From NCBI RefSeq assembly GCF_025340265.1, contig NZ_CP022708.1:1144501-1208500 (forward strand): a stretch of 64,000 nucleotides of DNA, written 5' to 3'. Below, piece by piece: positions 27,485 through 36,997 of this stretch; position 1 is the stretch's first letter, and each line of letters starts with the position of its first letter. The translations under genes were made by a program, and so were the position numbers. The DNA is from Novosphingobium sp. 9 (GTDB lineage Bacteria; Pseudomonadota; Alphaproteobacteria; Sphingomonadales; Sphingomonadaceae). Under the pieces are notes generated by a model, which saw nothing but the letters and a program-made list of their open reading frames with translations, was not told the origin of the DNA and did not search any database.

Positions 27485-28879
27485 ATGAACAACACCGCCG
27501 ATGCGCCGCGCACACTGTACGACCGCCTCTGGGACGCGCATGTCGTCGCCAGTGCACCCGATGGACAGGACCTGCTCTATCTCGACAGGCACCTGTTGCA
27601 TGAGGTCTCTACCCCGCAATCCTTCGAGTTGCTGCGCGAAAACGGCCTGGCTGTCCGCCGCCCGGCCACGCAACTGGCGGTTCCCGACCACGCCGTCCCG
27701 ACGCGCGATCGCGAAGGCGGCGCGATCCGCGAGGAAATGGCGCGTCGTCAGGTGGCCCTGCTGGAACGCAACTGCCGCGAATTCGGCATCGAACTGATCG
27801 ATCTGAACGACCCTCGGCAGGGCATCGTCCATGTGATCTCGCCCGAACAGGCCTTCACGCTTCCCGGCATCACGCTCGTTTGCGGTGACAGCCATACGGC
27901 GACGCACGGCGCCTTCGGGGCGCTTGCCTTCGGGATCGGCGCCAGCGAATGCGGCACGGTCATGGCGACGCAGTGCCTCTGGCAAACGCGCGCGAAGACC
28001 CTGCGCGTCCGCATCGACGGCCAGCTTCCGCCGGGCGTTTCCGCCAAGGACATGGTACTTTCGCTGATCGGCCGGATCGGATCGGGCGGCGGGGTTGGCC
28101 ATGCAATCGAACTATGCGGAAGCGCCGTCACCTCTGCCTCGATGGAAGCGCGCATGACCTTGTGCAACATGGGGATCGAAGCGGGTGCGCGCGTCGCCCT
28201 CATCGCGCCCGACGATACCACCTTTGCCTGGATCGAAGGGCGCGAACGCGCGCCGACAGGCCCCTTGTGGGAGGCCGCCGTCGCATACTGGCGCACGCTG
28301 CGTTCTCACGATGACGCCGTGTTCTCGCAGGAGGTCGTCCTCGATGCGGCGAGCATGGCCCCGCAGGTCACATACGGTATCTCCCCCGATCAGGTCATCG
28401 CCGTCGATGCGCCGGTGCCCGATGGCCCGGCCCGTGCGCTCGCCTACATGGGGCTGGACGCGGGCAAGCCGGTCAAGGGCCTGCCGATCGACTTCGCGTT
28501 CATCGGATCGTGTACCAACGGCCGGATCGAAGACCTTCGCGCCGCTGCCGCCGTGATCCGGGGGCGCCATGTCGCCCCGAACGTGACGGCAATGGTGGTC
28601 CCCGGCTCCGGGCTGGTGAAACGACAGGCCGAAGCGGAAGGACTGGACAGCGTGTTCAGGGCAGCGGGGTTCGAGTGGCATGCCGCCGGATGCTCGCTGT
28701 GTGTCGCCATGAACGGTGACAGTGTGCCGACCGGCCAGCGCGCGATCTCGACATCCAACCGCAACTTCGAGGGTCGGCAGGGCCCCGGAGCCCGCACCCA
28801 TCTCGCCAGCCCGCAGATGGTGGCCGCCGCAGCGATCGCAGGCCGGATCGTCGATATTCGCGAGGAACTTGCAGCATGA
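27485..28879 (+). CDS. LeuC-like aconitase-family hydro-lyase, large subunit (module A)
   Basis: A 464-residue protein, the normal size of isopropylmalate dehydratase large subunits. It has [11 protein letters not shown] at the start, [20 protein letters not shown], and the iron-sulfur ligands Cys343 in FIGSCTNGR and Cys403/Cys406 in GCSLC. The 4Fe-4S enzyme moves or adds water on a 2-hydroxy dicarboxylate or maleate-type acid. No leuA or leuB is nearby and a second LeuCD pair exists in the window, so a catabolic role, such as hydrating citraconate or dimethylmaleate, is more likely than leucine synthesis. Overlaps the small-subunit gene. Confidence 0.88.
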   Translation: MNNTADAPRTLYDRLWDAHVVASAPDGQDLLYLDRHLLHEVSTPQSFELLRENGLAVRRPATQLAVPDHAVPTRDREGGAIREEMARRQVALLERNCREFGIELIDLNDPRQGIVHVISPEQAFTLPGITLVCGDSHTATHGAFGALAFGIGASECGTVMATQCLWQTRAKTLRVRIDGQLPPGVSAKDMVLSLIGRIGSGGGVGHAIELCGSAVTSASMEARMTLCNMGIEAGARVALIAPDDTTFAWIEGRERAPTGPLWEAAVAYWRTLRSHDDAVFSQEVVLDAASMAPQVTYGISPDQVIAVDAPVPDGPARALAYMGLDAGKPVKGLPIDFAFIGSCTNGRIEDLRAAAAVIRGRHVAPNVTAMVVPGSGLVKRQAEAEGLDSVFRAAGFEWHAAGCSLCVAMNGDSVPTGQRAISTSNRNFEGRQGPGARTHLASPQMVAAAAIAGRIVDIREELAA

Positions 28880-29460
28880 CCCCTTTCACCACCGTTTCGG
28901 GCAGCGCCTTCGCCTTGCCCGAAGATGATATCGATACCGACGTGATCTATCCCGCACGCTTCCTGCTGCGCACCGAGAAGCTGGGCCTGGGCAACCTCGC
29001 CTTTGCCGACCGCGCAGACCTGCGCGCCCGCATTGATGCTCCGGACGAAAATCCCATTCTGGTGGCAGGTGCCAACTTCGGCTGCGGCTCAAGCCGCGAA
29101 CATGCCGTGTGGACTCTGGCGGACGCGGGCTTTCGGGCGATCTTCGCGCCGTCCTTCGGCGAAATCTTCCGCAGCAATTGCACCAATAACGGCGTATTGG
29201 CAGGTCTGGTCGGCGAGGCCGATCACCTCGCGCTGATGACAGCCGCGCAGGCGGGCACCGTGCTGGAGGTCGACCTTGCCAATACAACTGTCCATTTCGG
29301 CGGAACAGCGATCCGCTTCTCGATCAGCGACGTGGATCGCCGTATGCTGCTGGAAGGCTGGAATGCCACAACCCGCATTCTGGCGCTGCACCGCGAGGAC
29401 ATCACGGCCTTCGAAGGGCGCCAGCGTCACGCGGCGCCCTGGTTGTGGACGAAGGGGTGA
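28876..29460 (+). CDS. LeuD-like hydro-lyase, small subunit (module A)
   Basis: ATG 28876 overlaps the LeuC-like stop (ATGA). The 194-residue protein carries [14 protein letters not shown] and [15 protein letters not shown], the swivelling-domain signatures of the isopropylmalate dehydratase small subunit. It closes the active site over the iron-sulfur cluster of the large subunit. The partner lyase could be the PEP-mutase-family enzyme at 10916. Confidence 0.9.
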   Translation: MTPFTTVSGSAFALPEDDIDTDVIYPARFLLRTEKLGLGNLAFADRADLRARIDAPDENPILVAGANFGCGSSREHAVWTLADAGFRAIFAPSFGEIFRSNCTNNGVLAGLVGEADHLALMTAAQAGTVLEVDLANTTVHFGGTAIRFSISDVDRRMLLEGWNATTRILALHREDITAFEGRQRHAAPWLWTKG

Positions 29461-29483
29461 GGTAAAAGCCCGGATATTCCAGA

Positions 29484-29508
29484 CCTGCTGCCGTCAACCG
29501 GCAGCAGG
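29484..29508. terminator. Hairpin between convergent genes
   Basis: CCTGCTGCCG and CGGCAGCAGG pair around a short loop. It overlaps the last codons of the M24-family gene and lies 24 bp past the LeuD-like stop. No long T run, so confidence is moderate. Confidence 0.5.
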
Positions 29509-30747
29509 GATCTGGATATAAGGCGCATCGCGCTCGTTCAGCGGCTCGCAACCATCCTGCGTGACCAGCCAGAGATCTTCCAGATGCACATTGCCGCTCT
29601 CGTCGAGATGCAGCAGCGGGCAGTCGATGCTGAGCGTCATGTTCGCCTCGATCACGTGATCGTCCTTGAGAAAGGCCAGCGAACCGTCGCGGAAAGCCTC
29701 GTCGGTATGGAACAGACCAACACTGTGGGCGGTGCAGGGAATGCCGATATTGTCGAAACCGGCCTTGCGGATGGCATCCTGCCCCATCCGCTGGACTTCC
29801 GAATAGCGCATGCCGGGCTGCAATTGCGCGGCGATGGCATCGTTGGCGCACAAGGCGGCATCGACCATACGGCGAATGATCGCATCCGGCTCTCCCACGA
29901 ATACCGTTCGCCCATAATCGCCGTGATAGCCCGCATAATGGCTGACCGCATCGATCTGGAATGAACGCCCCGTCTTGATGACGCTGGAGCGACGGCGCAT
30001 GGTCATCGTATCGGACGACAGGAACAGCGGGACCCCGCCCCGAGCGCCGGTCTCTGCGAAGAAGGCCTTGCGCAGATCGTCGTAGGTGCTGACCTCGGGG
30101 ACCATCGATTCGATCGCCGTGCGGGCCGCCGTCGCGTTGTTCTGCGCAGCGTGGCGCATCAGCGCGACTTCGCGCTGGGATTTCACCATCCGCGTCGCGC
30201 GAAGGATGGGGTCCGCCATCTGGAAATCGAAGCCGTCTCCCAGTACCGATGTCACCACCAGGGTATCGACGCCCACGCGCGGGCGCGCACCGAGCAACCC
30301 CTCCAACGCACCGAACACGGCAGCGCGGGCACTGGGAAATGCCGGGCGACGTTCGAGCAGGCGCATCGTGGAATCGCGCGTGATCTCGTCCAGCACATCC
30401 GCCCGCCCGTCCGGCAGAGGCGAGAGGAACAGCGGCGCCGCAGCGGCACCATCCATTCCGAAGGGCGCGGTATAAAGGTAGATGTCCAGTTCGCCGCCGT
30501 CGGGCGTATCGTCCAGATCCCACAGGTAATGCAAAAACTGGCTGGAAATGAGCCGGACCGGCTTGGCGGCATCGGCCGGGACGACGGCATAGGCGACCCC
30601 GTTCTGCCCCATTGCCACCGTCTGCGGCCAGAAACCCGTCGCGTGATAGATATTCAGCGGGTCCGAAAGCACGAGAGCCTCAACCTGCGAGGCGGCCATG
30701 ACCTGCGATGCCCGCGCACGGTTCATGAGAGGAAGAGGAAGGCTCAT
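29494..30747 (-). CDS. M24-family metallopeptidase-fold enzyme (Xaa-Pro aminopeptidase/creatinase type)
   Basis: A 417-residue protein with a creatinase-like N-terminal domain (LVLSDPLNIYHATGFWPQT) and a C-terminal pita-bread domain. Five metal-ligand positions can be seen: Asp in FQIDAVSHYAGYHGDYGRT (two), His in PCTAHSVGLFHTDEA, Glu in EANMTLSID and Glu in VHLEDLWLVT. So it is probably a dinuclear metal hydrolase rather than creatinase, which lacks metal. It ends a minus-strand group behind DUF3089, the FMN monooxygenase and the TonB receptor. It may cleave a peptide-like or C-N bond in an imported compound. Confidence 0.85.
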   Translation of the reverse strand: MSLPLPLMNRARASQVMAASQVEALVLSDPLNIYHATGFWPQTVAMGQNGVAYAVVPADAAKPVRLISSQFLHYLWDLDDTPDGGELDIYLYTAPFGMDGAAAAPLFLSPLPDGRADVLDEITRDSTMRLLERRPAFPSARAAVFGALEGLLGARPRVGVDTLVVTSVLGDGFDFQMADPILRATRMVKSQREVALMRHAAQNNATAARTAIESMVPEVSTYDDLRKAFFAETGARGGVPLFLSSDTMTMRRRSSVIKTGRSFQIDAVSHYAGYHGDYGRTVFVGEPDAIIRRMVDAALCANDAIAAQLQPGMRYSEVQRMGQDAIRKAGFDNIGIPCTAHSVGLFHTDEAFRDGSLAFLKDDHVIEANMTLSIDCPLLHLDESGNVHLEDLWLVTQDGCEPLNERDAPYIQIPAAG

Positions 30748-30801
30748 CGTGTCGATCTCACATAAGAAAAGAAGGAAAAATCACAGGGCGCTCGCGCCCG
30801 C

Positions 30802-31896
30802 TTACCGGTTACGCCGCTCCCAGGCCTTGATGCGCACCAGCACGTTGGCTCGAATATCGTTGTAGAACAGGCCGTACTCGTCATAGTGCAGCGATCCGTT
30901 CGGCAGCGGCGTCATCGCCAGACGCGCGTCCGGCTGAACCACCAGCACACCATCCTCACAGCGCGCCGAGACAGCCCCGCGCAGAACCGGGTGCATGGGC
31001 AGGAAACCCGGATCGCCCGCCACGGCGCCCTTCGAGCGGCGCGCGGATGCATCCGGCTTGCCGGTATCGAACGTCAACGGATTGACGCATTCCAGCGCCT
31101 TGCCGGGATTGTCGCCATATTGGTCGGTATAGAACTTTTCCGAGCTGTCGATGAACGCCTGTCGTTTCCCATCGGGCAGCATGGCATTCCAGCTGAGCAC
31201 GCAGCCGGTCTGATCCGGGCGATCGCAGAACTGAAGCTGATGATACCGGCGGCCGAACTCGCCCTTGGAGATGTTCAGGCCGATAACGTAAGCGACGACC
31301 ATCCGGCGGGCGAGCGGGGTGCCGTCGATACGGTCCTGCAACAGCTCTGCGGCATGGAATGCCCCCTGGCTGTGGCTGGCGATAATGAACGGCGTGTTCG
31401 GCCCGATCCGCTGGAGGAACACGTCAAAAGCGCGCAGGACATCGCTATAGGCGATGGCGAAGGCGGCCTTGCGCGTAGGGGTATCGATAAAGGCACCGGT
31501 GCTCGCCTGCCGATACTTCGGTGCATAGATCGTACAACAGCCGTTGAACACGCCCGCCTGCCGCGCGATCACGCTCTCTGCCGTCCAGTGGTTGGTGGTC
31601 TCGTCCGCGATATCCAGATTGTAGCGGTCTGTCGATTTGTAGGTCGTCGGATGGATGTAGAACACCGCGACCTGCTTTGCCTTCGACGCTGCCGGGCGTG
31701 CCCCTTCAGGCGTGGCGATCGTATCGCCGGGGTGGCCGGGCAGCGCAAACCACGATGCGGCGCTGGTATAATCCGGCGCGCTCGGCGCCATGCTGTCCGG
31801 CATGGGATGCGCCGGAACAGGTGCTGCCGCAGGAGCCTGCGCCATGGCGGATGCCCCGGACAACAGCGCCAGTACGGCCAGTGTGATCGCCTTCAT
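30802..31896 (-). CDS. Secreted DUF3089 alpha/beta hydrolase
   Basis: A 364-residue protein with a signal peptide (LAVLALLSGASAMAQA). The mature part has VAVFYIHPTTYKSTDRYN, characteristic of DUF3089, the nucleophile elbow IIASHSQGAFHAAEL (G-x-S-x-G-like S-H-S-Q-G) and a catalytic-type HYDEYGLFYNDIRANV end. These proteins are predicted periplasmic esterases or lipases. It is 25 bp behind the FMN monooxygenase gene. It may hydrolyse an ester or amide of the imported substrate before inner-membrane transport. Confidence 0.8.
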   Translation of the reverse strand: MKAITLAVLALLSGASAMAQAPAAAPVPAHPMPDSMAPSAPDYTSAASWFALPGHPGDTIATPEGARPAASKAKQVAVFYIHPTTYKSTDRYNLDIADETTNHWTAESVIARQAGVFNGCCTIYAPKYRQASTGAFIDTPTRKAAFAIAYSDVLRAFDVFLQRIGPNTPFIIASHSQGAFHAAELLQDRIDGTPLARRMVVAYVIGLNISKGEFGRRYHQLQFCDRPDQTGCVLSWNAMLPDGKRQAFIDSSEKFYTDQYGDNPGKALECVNPLTFDTGKPDASARRSKGAVAGDPGFLPMHPVLRGAVSARCEDGVLVVQPDARLAMTPLPNGSLHYDEYGLFYNDIRANVLVRIKAWERRNR

Positions 31897-31920
31897 ATCG
31901 TATCACTCACTCTTGCGCCA

Positions 31921-33294
31921 TCAGGCCCAGATCGCCGGTTCGTTACCCAGTTCGGGATCGGCCACAAAGCCATTCTCGGGGCGCGAGAGGCCCAGATTGT
32001 CCCTCAGGGTCTCGCCTTCGTAATCGGTACGGAACAGGCCGCGGCGCTGGAGGATCGGCACCACCTCGTCGACGAAATCGTCAAGGTTGGCCGGAAGGTA
32101 ATTGGGCGTGATCGAAAAGCCGTCCGCGCCCTTCTGCAGGAACCAGTCCTGGCAGAAGTCAGCCACCTGTTCGGGCGTTCCCGCCATCGCCAGACTGGCG
32201 CGGGCAACCACGACCCGCTTGGCCAGTTCACGGATCGTCAGGTCTTCCTCACGAGCCATGCGCACGATCTGCTCCTGCACCCACTGGCCGCCCTCGGTCT
32301 GCGCGACTTCTGGAAGCTTGTCGTCCAGCGAACAGTGGCTGAGGTCCGCACCGAGCTGCAACTGCAGCGTCTGGAACGCCAGCGCATCGGGAATGAGTTC
32401 GAGCAGTTCTTCCTTCTTGCGCGCTGCCGCTTCCTCGGTGCCTGCAAGGATGAACTGTACGGAAGGGATCACCAGCAGCGTACCGGGATCGCGCCCGAAC
32501 AAGGCAGCCCGCGCCTTCATATCGGCGTAGAAATCCTGGGCGCCGGAAATGCTGTTCTGCGCCGTAAAGATCATGTCGGCGGTACGCGCCGCCAGAGCCC
32601 GACCGGAAGGCGAACCGCCTGCCTGCACGATGATCGGATGACCCTGCGGCGGTCGACCGACGTTCAGCGGCCCGGCGACCCGGAAGAACTCGCCGTCATG
32701 ATCAAGCTGGTGAACCTTTGCGGGATCGAAGTAGCGCCCTGCCGAAGCATCGCGAACGATCGCATCGTCTTCCCAACTGTCCCACAAGTTGCGCACGACA
32801 TTCACGAATTCCTCCGCGCGTTCATAGCGCCGGTCATGCCCCATGATCGCATCGAACCCGAAGTTGCGCGCCTCGATATCGCCGGTCGAGGTCACGACAT
32901 TCCAGCCGATACGCCCGCCCGAGATATGATCCAGCGAGGCGAAACGTCGCGCGATCGAATAAGGCTCGTTGAAGGTGGTCGAGACGGTGGCGACAAGCCC
33001 GATGTTCTGCGTCACCACCGAGAGCGCCGCGAGCAGAGTGGTCGGCTCCAGCTTACCGGCATAATCGGTCGCGGCAAAGGCGTCCTTGCCGCGGATATGC
33101 GGAAATCCCTGGGAATCTCCCGAGAAATAGACGTGCAGCTTACCCTTTTCGGCCTTTTGGGCAAGTCGGGCATAGTGCGAAAAGTCGTGCTGATCGACCG
33201 GCCCCTCTGCCGGATAGCGCCAGCCGCCGGGGTGAGAACCGCTGTTGTGAATGAACGTCGCGAGGATCATCCGCCGATTGTCTGCACTCATCAC
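31921..33294 (-). CDS. NtaA/SnaA/DszA-family FMN-dependent monooxygenase, copy 1
   Basis: A 457-residue luciferase-like protein of the NtaA/SnaA/DszA group. Signatures in order: HPGGWRYPAEGP, LVATVSTTFNEPYSIARRFA, LDHISGGRIGWNVVTS, VNVVRNLWDSWEDDA, GRPPQGHPIIVQAGGSP and LFRTDYEGETLRDNLGL near the end. Such enzymes use FMNH2 from a separate reductase and cleave C-N, C-S or ring bonds (nitrilotriacetate, dibenzothiophene sulfone). The reductase is not in the window. Probably co-transcribed with the TonB receptor upstream and DUF3089 downstream. A paralogue lies at 38513. Confidence 0.9.
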   Translation of the reverse strand: MMSADNRRMILATFIHNSGSHPGGWRYPAEGPVDQHDFSHYARLAQKAEKGKLHVYFSGDSQGFPHIRGKDAFAATDYAGKLEPTTLLAALSVVTQNIGLVATVSTTFNEPYSIARRFASLDHISGGRIGWNVVTSTGDIEARNFGFDAIMGHDRRYERAEEFVNVVRNLWDSWEDDAIVRDASAGRYFDPAKVHQLDHDGEFFRVAGPLNVGRPPQGHPIIVQAGGSPSGRALAARTADMIFTAQNSISGAQDFYADMKARAALFGRDPGTLLVIPSVQFILAGTEEAAARKKEELLELIPDALAFQTLQLQLGADLSHCSLDDKLPEVAQTEGGQWVQEQIVRMAREEDLTIRELAKRVVVARASLAMAGTPEQVADFCQDWFLQKGADGFSITPNYLPANLDDFVDEVVPILQRRGLFRTDYEGETLRDNLGLSRPENGFVADPELGNEPAIWA

Positions 33295-33427
33295 ACGTCG
33301 CTTTCTTGCCTGTTTGGAACCGGAGCGCGCTTCGCCCCTCCATCGTTGCCCGACGATCCTGCCGCGCAGGATCGCAAGGCTGCCGGGGCGGGAATGACCG
33401 TCATACCCTTCCCGCCCCGGCGGTTAC

Positions 33428-35907
33428 TCAGAAATCGTACCGCGCGCTGAGACCGAAGGTGCGCAGATCGCGCAGGCCCACGGCAAGCCCGGAATACTTG
33501 CTGAAGTGCGCAAACGTCGGATCGATGGTGTAGTAATCACCGATCGACGAATAGGCCTTGTTGTTGAACACGTTGGTTACGTAGGCTTCGATCTTGACCT
33601 TGCCGGTCTTGATCCCGGCGCGCATGTCGAACTGCGTATAGGCCTGCGTCTTGACCAGGTTCGACACATCCGAATAGAGGCCGGAGCGATAGACGAAATC
33701 GCCGCGCATGTAGAGGTCCGCCTTGATCGTATCGAGCGGATAATCGTACTGCGCCCCGATAGAACCAGAGTACTTCGGCGCGTTGGGCAACTGCTTGCCG
33801 CGGAAGCTGGTCATGCCGGTCAGCGCCGTCACCGGCGAGCTGGCGTATTGCAGGATATAGGTATCGTTCAGCGATCCCGAGGCATTCAGATGTACCCGAT
33901 CGCTCAGCGCCGCATTAAGCTCGGCCTCGAGGCCCCACACGCGTACCTTGCCCGAGTTGACCGTTGCGCTGATGAGCTGCGGCACGCCATTGGCATCCGT
34001 CACGGTGATCTGCTGCGAGTTCAGCTGATGGTTCCAGATCCCGTAATACCCGTCGACCGAATACGTCACCGCCCCGCCGAACAGCTTGCCCTTGGCGCCC
34101 AGTTCATAGTCGGAAAGCGTTTCCGGGCGCACGCCGACCTGAAGACCCGCATCGGCTGCTGCCTGCTGCGTCGTCGCAGGCTGGGTCAGGAACACCACGT
34201 TGAACGCGCCCGGATTGATGCCCTTTGCATAGGAGGTATAGAGCATCAGATTTGGCGATACGTTGAAGTTCAAAATCGCGCGGGGCATGAAGTTGTGATA
34301 GGTGCTGCTCAGCAGCTTCTGGCCACCGGCATAGGTTCCGGCCGGCGCGAAGGCATCCGACAGCAACGTCTGACCGGTCGGCTTTGCGAAGGCGGCCAGT
34401 TCGTCGATCTGGTATCGACCATCGACGCTCAGGCTCAGGCGGCTGGTCAGATCATAGGTCAGACCGAAGAACGCGCCATAGGTATTGGAGTCCGTGCTGC
34501 CGCTGACGGCTGAGAACGTGGTCGTACCCAGCGCTCCGGGCGAACCGCCGCCGCCCGACTGGAAGAACGAATAGAGGTAGCTCGCCCCGACCACGAGATG
34601 CAGCGGTCCGCCGTTCTCCAGGCTCATGCGAAATTCCTGCGACACGTCCTTCTGATGGTATTCGACCAGATAAGGATACGCGAAGTAGGTCGGCGAACCT
34701 GCCGTCGTCGTGGAATTGAGAAGCGCGCCCTGATTGCTGTAAAGCGTGAGGTCGGACAACGTGCTGCGGATTTCGTCGTTGTAGCCGGTCAGCGAGCTGA
34801 GAGTCAGGCCCGATCCGATATCCCAGTCCATCGCCAGGTGCAGGTGATAGAACCGGCTGCGCAGACCATACCCCTTCGTGCCGTCTTCGGGATTGAGCAG
34901 GCGACCGTTGGGCTGCGAGAGGAAGTTCTTGATGAACTGCGTGTTCGCCGTGTTCGCCGAAGGCTGATTCCCCTGGAGCTTGGGCGCGGTCCCGCAGAAC
35001 CAGGCATTGCCGTTGACGTTGCAGTTCGACTGCGAGGTGACGATCGATGTCCCGTTGGCCGCCGTTACCGAATAGGCGGGGATCAGTGCGGTGGCGCTGG
35101 GACCGTCGATATTCTCCGACCAAAGGCCCAGCACCTTGGCCGTGAAATTGCTGGACGGCGTGAATTTCAGCGCAAGGTTGGCGGAACGGGTGGTCTGGTC
35201 GCCCAGCGTCTGCCCGGCGATGCCCTTGTTTCCATAGGACCCATCCTTGCCCCAATAGCGACCGCCGAGCGAGAACGACAGCACATCGTCGATCAGCGGG
35301 CCGCCGATCTGTGCCGCGACTTCCCGGTTGTTGTTGGTGCCAAGCTGCGCCTTGACCCAGCCGCCGAACTCATCCGGCGGACTTTGGGTGACGACATTGA
35401 CGGCGCCCGCGAAAGTCTGACGACCGAAATAGGCGCTCTGAGGGCCCTTGAGCACTTCCACACGCGCCGGATCGCCAAGGTTCTGCACCGCCGTGGAGGA
35501 CGAGACCGGCACGCCGTCGATAAACAGGCTTGCGGTCTGCGAGGTCGAGATCGCCGGCGTGAAGCCACGGATGATGATCGACTGGAACGAACGGTCGCTG
35601 CGGCCCGAACTGTTGCTGTTGATGCTCATGCTGGGCGTATAGTTCGCCAGATCATCGAGCGAGGCGATGCCGCGGCTTTCCAGCATTTCGCCGGTCATCG
35701 CGGTGATCGCAACCGGCGTCTTGAGAATGTCTTCGCTGCGCTTGCGCGCCGTCACGACAATATCACCCCCGAGGACGGCACTTGCGCCGCAGGCGCAGCA
35801 GCAGCGCCACCCGCAGCCGGCGTGGACGTCTGGGCGATCGCAGGCTCGGCGGCAGTAACAAGGGCCAGTACCGAGACAACGGCGTAAAGATAACTTTTCC
35901 GCTGCAT
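33428..35907 (-). CDS. TonB-dependent outer-membrane receptor 1 (frame disrupted at a C5 run)
   Basis: ATG 35907 opens a signal peptide (MQRKSYLYAVVSVLALVTAA, cleaved after AIAQ) and an Ala/Pro linker, but the frame stops within 20 codons of the linker. One extra base in the C run at 35766-35770 gives SSGGDIVVTARKRSEDIL, the TonB box followed by the plug domain. The plug and barrel then run unbroken to ARYDF with the terminal Phe at 33428. Restored length is about 826 residues. Plug motifs include FIDGVPVSS and RVEVLKGPQSAYFGR. It should import a large or scarce substrate for the monooxygenase/DUF3089/M24 genes behind it. A candidate operator half-site lies at 36090. Confidence 0.87.
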
Positions 35908-36079
35908 ATTAACCTCATGGTTTTACGAAGCCCGTACTGGACGGATCTTCTATGTGTTGATCGACACATTCCTCCTCCGCGCAGTATTATTTTTTCGCGT
36001 CTGCGCGTCCGTACCCGGCTCTTCGTCCGTGACAAAAATAATGATCTATTATTAATCCAAATCGAGATGCTGCGCCGGA

Positions 36080-36098
36080 ATCTTCGTTAGTCGGATAA
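36080..36098. promoter_or_regulatory. Candidate operator, one good half-site (copy 7)
   Basis: GTCGGATAA at 36090-36098 upstream of TonB receptor 1 matches the right arm of the palindrome at 12954. The left arm is not conserved. Confidence 0.35.
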
Positions 36099-36123
36099 TT
36101 TTCACCCGCACGGGTGCGCCGCC

Positions 36124-36947
36124 TTACGAATCTCGCAGGAACGCGTCGACCACACGCACCACGCGCAAGGTCTCCAGCTTCAGGATACCGTGCGATACGC
36201 CCGGCATGTCATGCCGTTGACCGTGCGGAAAAAGGTGCGAGGTCGCATGCGTCACATCCCAGAGGTCGTCCTGCGGATTCATTACCAGCACCGGCTGCCG
36301 GACCTCGGCCATCGCCCTCAAAAAGTCATACTTGTAGACCGATTCATATCCCCAGGTCATGCGATGGCCAAGGCTGAGGCACTGGGCCATGGCCACATGG
36401 AGATCTTCCGCGCTCATCCTTTCGTCGATCAGGGTGCGCATGATGGCCCAGAGCTTCTCGACATGATGGAGCGTGGCGTCGGGCACGGGGAACACCTCGC
36501 CAAGCCGCGCCAGCTTCTGCGCACGTAGGTCGGCCGGATAAGCTGCAAGCCCGAAGACTACCGCCTTGCGCACCCGATCCGGGAAACGCCGCGCCAGTTC
36601 GGTCGTCGTGACCGAGCCGGTGTGATAGCCCATGACATCGAACGCGCCGCCTGCGATCTCGCCGATCCCGGCCAGGTACGTCATCAACGCTGCCATTTCT
36701 TCCGCGAAATCCTCAATCGCGACAGGCGCCGGCGGCGCGTCACTCATGCCATAGCCAGGCGTATCCGCTGCGATGACCACCCGGTCCTGCGCCAGTTCGG
36801 GCAGGACCGGCATCCATTCCCGTCCACTGCTGGGGTCTGGTGCAGGCACAGCAGCGGGGGCTGCGTAACCGGCCCGTCGGGCGTGGAGATATAGTAATGC
36901 ACCTGCCCGAAGCGGCCCGGAGCATACGCCTTGCGTATCGCGGTCAT
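36124..36947 (-). CDS. Alpha/beta-fold hydrolase-like protein with G-Y-H-T-G elbow (frame disrupted at a G4 run)
   Basis: ATG 36947 begins MTAIRKAYAPGRFGQVHYYI and reaches LLCLHQTP before leaving the proper frame. One extra base in the run at 36832-36835 gives SSGREWMPVLPELAQDRVV and continues to FLRDS at 36124, about 274 residues. The elbow reads FDVMGYHTGSVTTTELA, His in place of the usual Ser. GVSHGILK keeps the catalytic-type His. The protein shares GQ-x-H and L-H-Q-x-P with the hydrolase at 23423. It is 50 bp behind an MFS gene. The chemistry may be C-C cleavage or a non-serine hydrolysis; unknown. Confidence 0.78.
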
Positions 36948-36997
36948 GGTGTGATCCTGTCTGGAAGCGGGCGCCTCTGCGGGCGCCTCGTGAAGTG

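Noticed and set aside
27485-29460. LeuCD for leucine biosynthesis
   Set aside because: No leuA or leuB nearby, two divergent pairs in one window, and catabolic neighbours. Not strictly excluded.
30886-33450. Very long open frame (about 850 codons) on the plus strand
   Set aside because: It lies opposite the DUF3089 and NtaA-type monooxygenase genes, has no recognised domain and is an antisense effect of high GC codon use.
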